Positions 48,394 through 57,466 are shown, counted from the stretch's first letter. The stretch is DNA of 64,000 bases from Streptomyces rubellomurinus (GCF_000961885.1 NZ_JZKH01000021.1:1-64000); one strand, 5' to 3'. Numbers and translations are program-made. Notes: a model not told the origin generated them from the sequence alone.

Positions 48394-49734
48394 TCAGGCG
48401 TCGACCAGCTGCTCGCTGGGCAGCTCGACGTGCGCGCCCAGGTCGCGCAGCTTGTCCATGAAGTTCTCGTAGCCGCGGTTGATCAGGTCGATGCCGTGCA
48501 CGGTCGAGGTGCCCTCGGCCGCCAGCGCCGCGATCAGGTACGAGAAGCCGCCGCGCAGGTCCGGGATGACCAGCTCGGCGCCCATCAGCTTGGACGGGCC
48601 GGAGACGACCGCCGAGTGCAGGAAGTTGCGGGCGCCGAAGCGGCACGGGGTCGCGCCCAGGCACTCGCGGTAGAGCTGGATGTGCGCGCCCATCTGGTTC
48701 AGCGCGCCGGTGAAGCCGAGCCGCGACTCGTACACCGTCTCGTGGACGATGGACAGGCCGGTGGCCTGGGTCAGCGCGACCACCAGCGGCTGCTGCCAGT
48801 CGGTCTGGAAGCCCGGGTGCACGTCGGTCTCCAGGGCGATCGCCTTGAGCTCGCCGCCCGGGTGCCAGAAGCGGATGCCCTCGTCGTCGACCTCGAAGGC
48901 GCCGCCGACCTTCCGGAAGGTGTTGAGGAAGGTCATCATCTCCAGCTGGCGGGCGCCGCGGACGTAGATGTCGCCCTTGGTCGCCAGCGCCGCGCAGGCC
49001 CAGGAGGCCGCCTCCAGGCGGTCCGGCAGCGCCCGGTGGGTGTAGCCGTTCAGCTCGTCCACACCGGTGATCAGGATGGTGCGGTCGGTGCCCAGGGTGA
49101 TGATCGCGCCCATCTTCTGCAGCACGCAGATCAGGTCGACGATCTCCGGCTCGATGGCCGCGTTGCGCAGCTCGGTGACGCCCTCCGCGAGGACGGCGGT
49201 GAGCAGCACCTGCTCGGTCGCGCCGACCGAGGGGTAGGGCAGCTCGATCTTGGTGCCGCGCAGCCGCTGCGGGGCGACCAGGTAGGTGCCCTGCGGGTGC
49301 TTCTCGATGGTGGCGCCGAACTGGCGCAGCACCTCGAAGTGGAAGTCGACCGGGCGGCCGCCGATGTCGCAGCCGCCCAGGCCCGGGATGAAGGCGTGGC
49401 CGAGGCGGTGCAGCAGCGGGCCGCAGAACAGGATCGGGATCCGCGAGGAGCCGGCGTGCGCGTCGATGTCGGCGACGTTGGCGCTCTCGACGTGCGAGGG
49501 GTCGAGGATCAGCTCGCCGTCCTCGTCACCGGTGCGCACGGTCACGCCGTGCAGCTGGAGCAGTCCGCGGACCACCTTGACGTCGCGGATGTCCGGGACG
49601 TTGCGCAGTCTGCTGGGGCCCTGCCCGAGGAGGGCGGCGACCATGGCCTTGGGGACCAGGTTCTTCGCACCGCGGACGCGGATCTCGCCTTCGAGCGGGT
49701 TTCCGCCGTGGACCAGCAGGACGTCGTCGGTCAT
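48394..49734 (-). CDS. murA: UDP-N-acetylglucosamine 1-carboxyvinyltransferase
   Basis: 446 residues; EPSP-synthase fold. The N-terminal VRGAKNLVPKAMVAALL and the active-site loop GLGGCDIGGRPVDFH are clear. Cys122 occupies the position alkylated by fosfomycin (Cys115 in E. coli), so the enzyme should be sensitive, unlike the Asp form of mycobacteria. It makes the first committed step of peptidoglycan synthesis from UDP-GlcNAc and PEP. The start ATG is placed at MTDDVLLVHGG. Confidence 0.96.
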   Translation of the reverse strand: MTDDVLLVHGGNPLEGEIRVRGAKNLVPKAMVAALLGQGPSRLRNVPDIRDVKVVRGLLQLHGVTVRTGDEDGELILDPSHVESANVADIDAHAGSSRIPILFCGPLLHRLGHAFIPGLGGCDIGGRPVDFHFEVLRQFGATIEKHPQGTYLVAPQRLRGTKIELPYPSVGATEQVLLTAVLAEGVTELRNAAIEPEIVDLICVLQKMGAIITLGTDRTILITGVDELNGYTHRALPDRLEAASWACAALATKGDIYVRGARQLEMMTFLNTFRKVGGAFEVDDEGIRFWHPGGELKAIALETDVHPGFQTDWQQPLVVALTQATGLSIVHETVYESRLGFTGALNQMGAHIQLYRECLGATPCRFGARNFLHSAVVSGPSKLMGAELVIPDLRGGFSYLIAALAAEGTSTVHGIDLINRGYENFMDKLRDLGAHVELPSEQLVDA

Positions 49735-50042
49735 CGTTCTCGCAATCCGGGGTGCCAGAGGAGTGGGACGGGCTCTGGAGCAGAGCCGCTGGTGGACCGG
49801 TGGTACGGCCGTACGGGCGCGTTCGGGCCCCCGGCGAAACCGAGTCGGCACCGTAGAAGGGCGTCCACCATCCGTAGATGGTAGTAGGCGTCTGGACGGT
49901 TCCCGTGAGCCTCTCCCGTGATGGTGCTCTCTCCGGGGCTCCTCCCGCCCGCCGGTACGGCCGTACGGGTGTTCGTTCGGCGTGGCGCGGTTTCGACCGT
50001 TTCGGTGTCCGACCGGCGCCGTTCTGCGGGATCATGTGTGGC
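49735..50042. other. Divergent region between murA and yqgE-like gene
   Basis: 308 bp. Two identical 16-bp copies of a sequence containing the palindrome GTACGGCCGTAC lie at 49802-49817 and 49954-49969. Between them is another inverted repeat, ACCATC-N4-GATGGT (49867-49882). No gene seen. Confidence 0.6.
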
Positions 50043-50627
50043 ATGACGGCGGCCCATTCGCACGCAGGCCGGTCACACACCGGCCGTCTGCTCGTCGCGA
50101 CGCCCGTGCTCACCGATCCGAACTTCGCGCGGTCGGTGGTGCTGCTCCTCGACCACGACGTCGAGGGGGCGCTCGGTGTGGTCCTCAACCGGCCGACACC
50201 GGTCGAGGTCGGCAGTGTGCTGGACGGCTGGGGCAGACTCGTCGGCCGGCCCGCCGTGGTGTTCCAGGGCGGGCCGGTGGCGCTGGACTCGGCCCTCGGC
50301 CTCGCGGTGGCGCCGGGGGAGCCGGGCACCGGCGAGCCGCTCGGCTGGCGGCGGGTGCACGGGGCGATCGGCCTGGTCGACCTGGAGGCGCCGCCCGAGG
50401 TGCTGGCCGGGGAGCTGGGGGCGCTGCGGATCTTCGCCGGGTACGCCGGCTGGTCGCCCGGCCAGCTGGAGGCGGAGCTGGAGAGCGGCGCCTGGTACCT
50501 GGTGGACTGCGAGCCCGGGGACATCTCCAGCCCCGAGCCGGAGCGGCTGTGGCGCGCGGTGCTGCGCCGCCAGCGCGGCCCGCTGGCGCTGTTCGCGACC
50601 TACCCGGACGACCCGACGCTGAACTGA
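50043..50627 (+). CDS. YqgE/AlgH family protein
   Basis: 194 residues with the family's hallmarks: GRLLVATPVLTDPNFARSVVLLLDHD, GALGVVLNRPTP, VFQGGPV and FAGYAGWSPGQLEAEL. YqgE proteins are widespread and of uncertain function. The ATG at 50043 is chosen; an ATG 9 bp upstream is possible. DUF3039 follows 83 bp later on the same strand. Confidence 0.93.
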   Translation: MTAAHSHAGRSHTGRLLVATPVLTDPNFARSVVLLLDHDVEGALGVVLNRPTPVEVGSVLDGWGRLVGRPAVVFQGGPVALDSALGLAVAPGEPGTGEPLGWRRVHGAIGLVDLEAPPEVLAGELGALRIFAGYAGWSPGQLEAELESGAWYLVDCEPGDISSPEPERLWRAVLRRQRGPLALFATYPDDPTLN

Positions 50628-50710
50628 ACCCACGCCCCGGAGGCGAGTGGGCGGGGCGCGGTCGCGCGACACTGGCCGGGTTTCCGGGGGCGCCCATAGA
50701 CTTGGCACCT

Positions 50711-50995
50711 ATGAGCACTCTTGAGCCCGAGCGCGGCCTCGGCACCGGCACCCTGGTCGAGCCCGTCCCGCAGGTGTCCCACGGGGACGGCGACCACGAG
50801 CGCTTCGCGCACTACGTCCAGAAGGACAAGATCATGGAGAGCGCGCTCTCCGGATCGCCCGTGGTGGCGCTCTGCGGCAAGGTGTGGGTGCCCGGGCGCG
50901 ACCCGAAGAAGTACCCGGTCTGCCCGATGTGCAAGGAGATCTACGACGGCATCGGCAAGCCGCAGGGCGGCGACGGCGAGGGCGGCGGCAAGTAG
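50711..50995 (+). CDS. DUF3039 domain protein
   Basis: 94 residues. The domain HERFAHYVQKDKIMESALSGSPVVALCGKVWVP...KKYPVCPMCKEIY carries three cysteines (LCGK, CPMC) that could bind a metal. The C-terminus is Gly-rich. This is a conserved actinobacterial protein with no known role, regularly next to a yqgE-like gene. Confidence 0.9.
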   Translation: MSTLEPERGLGTGTLVEPVPQVSHGDGDHERFAHYVQKDKIMESALSGSPVVALCGKVWVPGRDPKKYPVCPMCKEIYDGIGKPQGGDGEGGGK

Positions 50996-51040
50996 TCCGC
51001 GCGCGCCGGAACGGCGTTTTGCATAGCACCGCGTTTCCGC

Positions 51041-51056
51041 GGTGGTCTATGCCACT
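51041..51056. promoter_or_regulatory. DasR-responsive element (dre)-like operator
   Basis: GGTGGTCTATGCCACT matches the published dre consensus (ACTGGTCTAGACCACT) at 12 of 16 positions, including both outer half-site cores TGGTCTA and CCACT. It ends 27 bp before the hexosaminidase start. DasR represses chitin and GlcNAc-use genes, which suits this target. Confidence 0.6.
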
Positions 51057-51083
51057 CGCGCCGGGCGTGGGCAGGATGACGGG

Positions 51084-52694
51084 ATGGACCTCATCCCCGC
51101 ACCGTCGAGTGCCGTCCGCCGTCCGGGCGAGGACTTCCCGCTGGACGCCGCCACCACGCTGACCGCGCCGCCCGGGCTGGCCGACGCCGAGCGGTGGCTG
51201 CGCGGCACGCTCGGCGCCGCCACCGGGCTGCCGCTCGGCCCGGGCCGGCCGGGCACGGGCATCGAGCTGGTCGAGGACGACGCGCTGGCCGCCGAGGCGT
51301 ACCGGATCACGGTGCGCCCCGGCCACGCGCTGCTCGCCGCGGGCGGCCCGGCCGGCGCGCTGTGGGGCGCGCAGACCCTGCGGCGGCTGCTCGGCCCGGA
51401 CGCCCACCGGCGCTCCCCGCTGCGCCGCGAGGGCTGGGTGCTGCCCGGCGTCGACCTCGCGGACGCCCCCCGGTTCGGCTGGCGCGGCGTGCTGCTCGAC
51501 GTCGCCCGGCACTTCCTGCCCACGTCCGACGTGCTGCGCTTCGTCGACCTGCTGGCCGCGCACAAGCTCAACGTGCTGCACCTGCACCTGACCGACGACC
51601 AGGGCTGGCGGGTGGAGATCAAGCGCTACCCGAGGCTGACCGGGCGCGGCGCCTGGCGGGAGCGCTCGATGGTCGGCTACCGGGCCGGCGGGCGCCGCGA
51701 CGACCGCCCGCACGGCGGCTACTACACCCAGGACGACCTGCGCGAGATCGTCGCCTACGCGGCCGCGCGCGGGATCACCGTCGTCCCGGAGATCGACCTG
51801 CCCGGCCACACCCAGGCCGCCGTCGCCGCCTACCCCGAGCTGGGCAACACCGACGTGGTGGACACCGCGGCGCTCGGCGTCTGGACGGACTGGGGGGTGA
51901 GCCACCACGTCCTCAACGCCTCCGAGGAGACCCTGCGCTTCTTCGAGGGGGTGCTGGAGGAGGTGCTGGAGCTGTTCCCGTCCGAGTTCATCCACCTGGG
52001 CGGCGACGAGTGCCCCAAGGAGCAGTGGAAGGACAGCCCCGCCGCCCAGGCGCGCATCCGCGAGCTCGGTCTGGCCAACGAGGACGAGCTGCAGAGCTAC
52101 CTGATCCGGCACTTCGACCGCTGGCTGGCCGCGCGCGGCCGCCGGCTGATCGGCTGGGACGAGATCCTGGAAGGCGGCCTGGCCCCCGGCGCGGCGGTGT
52201 CGTCCTGGCGCGGGTTCGGCGGCGGGATCGCGGCCGCGAGGGCCGGGCACGACGTGGTGATGTGCCCCGAGCAGCACGTCTACCTCGACCACCGGCAGGC
52301 GGACGGGCCGGACGAGCCGATCCCGGTCGGCTTCGTGCGCACGCTGGAGGACGTCTACCGCTTCGAGCCGGTGCCGCGGGAGCTGGACGAGGCCGCCGCC
52401 CGGCACGTCATCGGCACCCAGGCGAACCTGTGGAGCGAGTTCATGGACAGCGCCCGGGACGTCGACTACCGGGCCTTCCCCCGGCTGGTCGCCTTCGCCG
52501 AGGTCGCCTGGTCCGCCCTGCCCGCCGAGCCGGCCGAGCGCGACTTCGCCGATTTCGAGCGGCGGCTGCGGGGGCACCTGGAGGTGCTGGACGCGCTCGG
52601 CGTCGAGTACCGCCCGGCGGACGGCCCGCACCCCTGGCAGCGGTGGCCGGGAGTGGCCGGCCGGCCGATCGAGGGGCTGCCGCCGCAGCGGTGA
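51084..52694 (+). CDS. GH20 beta-N-acetylhexosaminidase
   Basis: 536 residues. An N-terminal GH20b-like domain (about 1-125) precedes the TIM barrel with RFGWRGVLLDVARHFLP, HLHLTDDQGWRVEIK and the catalytic pair Asp308-Glu309 in HLGGDECPKEQW. It releases terminal GlcNAc from chito-oligosaccharides or glycans. No signal peptide is visible, so it is probably intracellular and acts on imported chitobiose. The dre-like site upstream predicts control by DasR. Confidence 0.93.
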   Translation: MDLIPAPSSAVRRPGEDFPLDAATTLTAPPGLADAERWLRGTLGAATGLPLGPGRPGTGIELVEDDALAAEAYRITVRPGHALLAAGGPAGALWGAQTLRRLLGPDAHRRSPLRREGWVLPGVDLADAPRFGWRGVLLDVARHFLPTSDVLRFVDLLAAHKLNVLHLHLTDDQGWRVEIKRYPRLTGRGAWRERSMVGYRAGGRRDDRPHGGYYTQDDLREIVAYAAARGITVVPEIDLPGHTQAAVAAYPELGNTDVVDTAALGVWTDWGVSHHVLNASEETLRFFEGVLEEVLELFPSEFIHLGGDECPKEQWKDSPAAQARIRELGLANEDELQSYLIRHFDRWLAARGRRLIGWDEILEGGLAPGAAVSSWRGFGGGIAAARAGHDVVMCPEQHVYLDHRQADGPDEPIPVGFVRTLEDVYRFEPVPRELDEAAARHVIGTQANLWSEFMDSARDVDYRAFPRLVAFAEVAWSALPAEPAERDFADFERRLRGHLEVLDALGVEYRPADGPHPWQRWPGVAGRPIEGLPPQR

Positions 52695-52723
52695 TCACAC
52701 GGTTCGGGAACTAATGAGCGATC

Positions 52724-52753
52724 ATCTGACGTCAAGAACAGATGAACATCTGC
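52724..52753. promoter_or_regulatory. Repeated CATCTG motifs before the Mo-hydroxylase operon
   Basis: CATCTG occurs at 52724-52729 and 52748-52753 and inverted at 52740-52745, with the palindrome TGACGTCA at 52728-52735. This is a possible operator about 225 bp before the first gene. Confidence 0.4.
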
Positions 52754-52978
52754 CCTGGCCCGGTCCGGGTCGGGGCAGATACCGCCCGGTATCCGTCCCA
52801 ATCGGGCAGTCCCGTTCACCCGCCCCGAAATGATCATCGAGCATTGTGTGCCAGAGTTGCCCAACCCGGCCCGATCGCCCGTACCCTACGGGCCAGGCCG
52901 GGCTGCTGACGCGGACAGTGCGGCCCCGGCCGCGGGCGGCAGGCGATCGATGAGCAAGTGGAGCACGGTGGGACCCAG

Positions 52979-53860
52979 GTGAACCGGACGATCATGCTGC
53001 CGGCCTCCCTCGACGAGGCCGTCGACGCGCTGGCCGCCGCCCCGGCCGCGGTACCGGTGGCCGGAGCCACCGACCTGATGGAGGCCGTCAACGCCGGACG
53101 GCTGCGCCCCGCCGCCCTGCTCGGCCTCGGCCGGATCACCGAACTGCGCGGCTGGCGCTACGAGGACGGCGGCACCGCCGTCCTCGGCGCCGGACTCACC
53201 CACGCCCGGATGGACCGCCCCGACTTCGCCGCGCTCATCCCCGCGCTCGCCGACGCCGCCCGCACCGCCGGACCGCCGCAGGTCCGCAACGTCGGCACCC
53301 TCGGCGGCAACATCGTCACCGCCGCCCCTTCCGGCGACACCCTCCCGGTGCTCTCCGCGCTGGAGGCCACCGTCACCCTCGCCCGGGCCGGCGCCACCCG
53401 CGAGGTGCCGGTCGGCCACCTGCTCACCGGCCTCGACCCGGTGCGCCCCGGCGAACTGCTCACCTGGGTGCGAGTCCCGCTGCTCCACGCGCCGCAGGTC
53501 TTCCTCAAGGCCACCGGCCGCAGCGGCCCGGCCCGCGCCGCCGCCTCCGTCGCGCTGGTCCTCGACCCGGCCCGGCGCGCCGTGCGCTGCGCGGTCGGCG
53601 CCGTCGCCCCGGTGCCGCTGCGCCCGCTGGAGGCCGAGGCCTGGGTGGCCGGCTGCATCGACTGGGACGGCAGCCGGGAGATCGACCCGGCCGCCACCGC
53701 CGCGTTCGGCGAGTACGTGGCCGCCGCCTGCGTCCCCGAGGACTACGGCGCCGAGGGTGCCTGGGAGGCCGTCACCGAGGGGCCGACCGCGGCGGCCGTT
53801 CGACTGCGGCGTACCGTAGCGGTGCTGGCCCGCCGGGCACTGGGAAGGGCGCTGAAGTGA
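52979..53860 (+). CDS. FAD-binding subunit, xanthine dehydrogenase family
   Basis: 293 residues from the GTG at 52979 (GGTGGGA site upstream; a GTG 7 codons earlier is possible). The FAD-binding motifs are AVPVAGATDLMEAVNAG and RNVGTLGGNIVTAAPSGDTLPVL, as in CutM/XdhB-type medium subunits. It should pass electrons between FeS clusters and an external acceptor. Its stop overlaps the next gene by 4 bp (GTGA). Confidence 0.9.
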   Translation: MNRTIMLPASLDEAVDALAAAPAAVPVAGATDLMEAVNAGRLRPAALLGLGRITELRGWRYEDGGTAVLGAGLTHARMDRPDFAALIPALADAARTAGPPQVRNVGTLGGNIVTAAPSGDTLPVLSALEATVTLARAGATREVPVGHLLTGLDPVRPGELLTWVRVPLLHAPQVFLKATGRSGPARAAASVALVLDPARRAVRCAVGAVAPVPLRPLEAEAWVAGCIDWDGSREIDPAATAAFGEYVAAACVPEDYGAEGAWEAVTEGPTAAAVRLRRTVAVLARRALGRALK

Positions 53861-55068
53861 GCACAGACCCCATCGAGAGCCTCGACGCCGACCCGCTCGG
53901 CCTCGCCGCCCCGCAGGTCAGCCGCGAGCTGCGCCCGTGCACCTCGTACACGCTCCGGGTCAACGGCTTCGAACGGCCCGTCACCGACGCCTGGATCGGC
54001 GAGAGCCTGCTCTACGTGCTGCGCGAGCGGCTCGGCCTGGCCGGCGCCAAGGACGGCTGCGAGCAGGGCGAGTGCGGCGCCTGCTCGGTGCAGGTGGACG
54101 GCCAGCTGGTGGCCGGGTGCCTGGTGCCCGCCGCGCTCGCCGCCGACTGCGAGATCAACACCGTCGAGGGCCTGTCGGCCGGCGGCAGCGCGAGCGACGT
54201 CCAGCAGGCGCTGGCCGCCTCCGGCGCCGTCCAGTGCGGCTACTGCGCGCCCGGCATGGCGATGGCCGTGCACGACCTGCTGCAGCGCAACCACCGGCCC
54301 ACCGAGGTCGAGGCCCGGCAGGCGCTGTGCGGCAACCTCTGCCGCTGCACCGGCTACCGCGGCGTGCTGGCCGCCGTCCAGACCGTCGCGGACGCCCGCG
54401 CCCTGGAGGCGGAGGAGGCGGAGGCCGCCGCCCTCGCCGAGGAGGAGGCCGCCGCCGCTGCCGCCTCCGGTGCGCAGCCCGTCGAACGACAGGCCGTCGA
54501 ACCGCAGGCCGTCGAACCGGAGCCGGCCGCCGAGGCCGCCGCCGTCGAGCCGCCGGTCTACGCCGACGCCGAGGCCTGGATCGAACACGTCCCCCACCCG
54601 GCCGTCGAACAGCCGCCGGTCGAGCACGGCGCCGGCGCCGGGTACGCCGACCCCTCGGGCGGCTACGACACCGGCGTCTACGACACCTCCGTCCTGACGG
54701 GCGCCCAGCCCGGCATCCCCGCCCAGGCCGCCGACGACCAGGTCTACCACCAGCCGCAGGGCTACCCCGGGCAGCACTACCAGACCACCCCCGCCCACGG
54801 CACCTACGTGCCGGCCGGCTACCCGGACGGCTACCCGCAGCCCGGCGGCTACGACGCCGGGTACGACGCCCCGGTCTACGAGCCCACCCCCGCGCACGGC
54901 ACCCCGCTGCCGAACGCCGCCTTCGACGGCACGCCCCCGCACGGCACCCCGTACCCGGACCCGCACCCGCACGGCATCCCGGCCGCCGGCGCCACCGCGG
55001 ACGGCCTCCCGTACGGCGCCACCCCCGCCCACGGCATCCGGCTCCCCGAGGACGACCACGCATCATGA
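53857..55068 (+). CDS. [2Fe-2S] subunit of the Mo-hydroxylase with long repeat tail
   Basis: 403 residues. Residues 28-185 form a normal small subunit: first cluster Cys68, 73, 76, 88; second cluster Cys127, 130, 162, 164. The remaining ~215 residues are not part of the family: an Ala/Glu stretch, then Tyr/Gly/Pro-rich sequence with repeated [TP]-P-x-H-G-[TI] units (TPAHGT, TPPHGT, PHPHGI, TPAHGI). The tail may be disordered and histidine-rich enough to bind metal. It overlaps both neighbours by 4 bp. Confidence 0.88.
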   Translation: MSTDPIESLDADPLGLAAPQVSRELRPCTSYTLRVNGFERPVTDAWIGESLLYVLRERLGLAGAKDGCEQGECGACSVQVDGQLVAGCLVPAALAADCEINTVEGLSAGGSASDVQQALAASGAVQCGYCAPGMAMAVHDLLQRNHRPTEVEARQALCGNLCRCTGYRGVLAAVQTVADARALEAEEAEAAALAEEEAAAAAASGAQPVERQAVEPQAVEPEPAAEAAAVEPPVYADAEAWIEHVPHPAVEQPPVEHGAGAGYADPSGGYDTGVYDTSVLTGAQPGIPAQAADDQVYHQPQGYPGQHYQTTPAHGTYVPAGYPDGYPQPGGYDAGYDAPVYEPTPAHGTPLPNAAFDGTPPHGTPYPDPHPHGIPAAGATADGLPYGATPAHGIRLPEDDHAS

Positions 55069-57392
55069 CGTCGCCTACCGACATCGGCGCAGCACTCCAG
55101 CAGGACGGCGGCGCGGGCGGCACGCCGGAGCCCGTCGGCCTGGGCAGCTCCCCGCTGCGCAGCGACGCGCTGCCCAAGGCGCTCGGCATCTACCCGTACG
55201 CGGCCGACCTGTGGGCCGAGGGGCTGCTGTGGGGCGCCGTGCTGCGCTCGCCGCACCCGCACGCCCGGATCCGCGGCATCGACACCTCGGCCGCGCTGGC
55301 GCTGCCCGGCGTGCACGCCGTGGTCACCGCCGCCGACCTGCCGCCCGGCCCGGACGGCACCCCGGACGGCGCGCCGTCCGGCCCGATCGTCGCCGACCGG
55401 CCGGTGCTGGCGGTCGGCGTGGTGCGCCACCACGGCGAGCCGGTCGCGGCGGTGGCCGCCGACCACCCGGACACCGCCCGGCTGGCGGTCGGCCTGATCA
55501 CGGTCGACTACGAGCCGCTGGAGGCCGTCACCGACCCGGAGCAGGCCTTCACCGCCCCGGCGCTGCACCCGGACGGCAACCTGTTCCGCCACCTGCCGCT
55601 GCGCACCGGGGACCCGGACGCGGTCGGCGAGGTCGTCGTCGAGGGCCTGTACCAGGTCGGCCGGCAGGACCCGGCGCCGCTCGGCGCCGAGGCCGGGCTG
55701 GCCGTGCCCCGCCCGGACGGCGGCGTCGAGCTGCACCTGTCCTCCACCGACCCGCACGGCGACCGCGACCGCACCGCCGCCTGCCTCGGCCTGGAGCCGG
55801 ACCGGGTCCGGCTGGTGGCCACCGGCGTGCCCGGTGCCACCACCGACCGCGAGGACCTGTCCTTCCAGGTCACCCTGGCGCTGCTGGCGCTGCGCACCGG
55901 CCGCCCGGTGAAGATGACCCTCACCCGCGAGGAGTCCTTCCACACCCACACCTCGCGCCACCCCGCGCTGCTGCGCTACCGCCACCACGCCGACGCCGAG
56001 GGCGTGCTGGTGAAGGTCGAGGCGCAGATCCTGCTGGACGGCGGCGCCTACGCGGACGTCTCCGCCGAGGCGCTGGCCTCCGCGACGGCCTTCTCGGTCG
56101 GCCCGTACAACTGCCCGAACGTCTTCGTGGACGCCTGGGCGGTGCGCACCAACAACCCGCCGGCCGGACGGATGCGCGGCGAGGGCGCGCTGCAGGCCTG
56201 CTTCGCGTACGAGGCGCAGCTGGACCAGCTGGCGGCCAGGGTCGGCGTGGACCCGGTGGAGATCCGCCGGCGCAACGCGATGGCCACCGGCGACCCGCTG
56301 CCCACCGGGCAGGCCGTCACCTGCCCGGCGCCGGTGAAGGCGCTGCTGGACGCGGTGGCGGCCGAGCCGCTGCCGGCCCTGCCGGTGGACGATCCGGACG
56401 CCGAGTGGCTGCTGCCGGGCGGGCCCGGCGGTGCCGGAGACCCGGCGGCGGTGCGGCGCGGCATCGGCTACGCGGTCGGCATGGTGCACATGCTCGGCGC
56501 CGAGGGCGAGGACGAGGTGTCCACCGCCACGGTGCGGGTCAGCGGCGACCACGCCACGGTGATCTGCGCGGCGGTCGACGCGGGGCAGGGCTTCGCCACG
56601 CTGGCCCGGCAGATCGTGCAGACCGTGCTGGGCGTCAGCGAGGTCTACATCGCACCGGCCGACAGCGACCAGTCGGTCGCCGGCCCGTCCGGCCGGGGCC
56701 GGCACACCTGGGTCTCCGGCGGGGCGATCGAGCGGGCCGCGCTGATGGTCCGCCACCAGCTGCTGCAGCCGATCGCGGCCAACTTCGGGATGTCGGTGGA
56801 GCTGCTGCAGATCGCCGACGGCAAGATCACCTCCTACGACGGGGTGCTCGGCATGCCGGTCGCCGAGGCGCTGGAGGGCAAGGAGCTGTGGGCCACCGCG
56901 CAGTGCCGCCCGCACCCGACCGAGCCGCTGGACGACGCCGGGCAGGGCGACGCCTTCGTGTCCATCTCGTTCTGCGCGATGCGCGCGGTGGTGGACGTGG
57001 ACATCGAGCTGGGCGCCGTCCGGGTGGTCGAGATGGCCGTGGCCCAGGACGTCGGCCGGGCGCTGAACCCCCGGCAGATCGAGGACCGGATCGAGGCGGG
57101 CGTGGCGCAGGGCGTGGGCCTGGCGCTGCTGGAGGACCTGCGGACGGCGGGCGGCGTGCTGCTGAACCCCTCGCTGACGGGGTACCGGCTGCCGACCGCG
57201 CTGGACACCCCGGAGGTGCGGATCGCCGCGCTGCTGGAGGAGCGGGACGTGGTGGCCACCTTCGGCGCCAAGGCGGTCAGCGCGGTGCCCGCGGTGGTCG
57301 CGCCGGCGGCCGTCGCCGCCGCCGTCCGGGCCGCCACCGGGCTGCCGGTCGGCCGGCTGCCGATCCGGCCGGAGGACGCCGTCACGGCCTGA
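55065..57392 (+). CDS. Molybdopterin-binding large subunit, xanthine dehydrogenase family, atypical active site
   Basis: 775 residues. Overall architecture follows CoxL/XdhA: an aldehyde-oxidase hammerhead domain (about 35-155), then Mo-binding domains, with AAVDAGQGFATLARQIV matching the cofactor Gln motif. However, the usual GGGFGGK loop is GVPGATTD (254-261), the GFRGFG-type motif is RMRGEG (369-374), and the catalytic Glu of the C-terminal GAKGVGE motif is Ala740 (GAKAVSA). The substrate is unknown; the chemistry may differ from ordinary hydroxylation. Confidence 0.9.
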   Translation: MTSPTDIGAALQQDGGAGGTPEPVGLGSSPLRSDALPKALGIYPYAADLWAEGLLWGAVLRSPHPHARIRGIDTSAALALPGVHAVVTAADLPPGPDGTPDGAPSGPIVADRPVLAVGVVRHHGEPVAAVAADHPDTARLAVGLITVDYEPLEAVTDPEQAFTAPALHPDGNLFRHLPLRTGDPDAVGEVVVEGLYQVGRQDPAPLGAEAGLAVPRPDGGVELHLSSTDPHGDRDRTAACLGLEPDRVRLVATGVPGATTDREDLSFQVTLALLALRTGRPVKMTLTREESFHTHTSRHPALLRYRHHADAEGVLVKVEAQILLDGGAYADVSAEALASATAFSVGPYNCPNVFVDAWAVRTNNPPAGRMRGEGALQACFAYEAQLDQLAARVGVDPVEIRRRNAMATGDPLPTGQAVTCPAPVKALLDAVAAEPLPALPVDDPDAEWLLPGGPGGAGDPAAVRRGIGYAVGMVHMLGAEGEDEVSTATVRVSGDHATVICAAVDAGQGFATLARQIVQTVLGVSEVYIAPADSDQSVAGPSGRGRHTWVSGGAIERAALMVRHQLLQPIAANFGMSVELLQIADGKITSYDGVLGMPVAEALEGKELWATAQCRPHPTEPLDDAGQGDAFVSISFCAMRAVVDVDIELGAVRVVEMAVAQDVGRALNPRQIEDRIEAGVAQGVGLALLEDLRTAGGVLLNPSLTGYRLPTALDTPEVRIAALLEERDVVATFGAKAVSAVPAVVAPAAVAAAVRAATGLPVGRLPIRPEDAVTA

Positions 57393-57419
57393 CGGGAAGA
57401 GCGGGAAGAGCGGGAAAAC

Positions 57420-57459
57420 GGAATTCGCCGGTCGGCTGGGAAGCCGACCGGCGAATTCC
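57420..57459. terminator. Terminator of the Mo-hydroxylase operon and tRNA-Cys
   Basis: Perfect 18-bp stem (57420-57437 with 57442-57459) and 4-nt loop, followed by CTTTT on the plus strand and GTTTTC on the minus strand, so it can work in both directions. Confidence 0.93.
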
Positions 57460-57466
57460 TTTTGCG

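Noticed and set aside
57393..57417. Short tandem GGGAAGAGC repeats
   Set aside because: Only two to three copies next to the terminator; more likely local sequence drift than a functional repeat.
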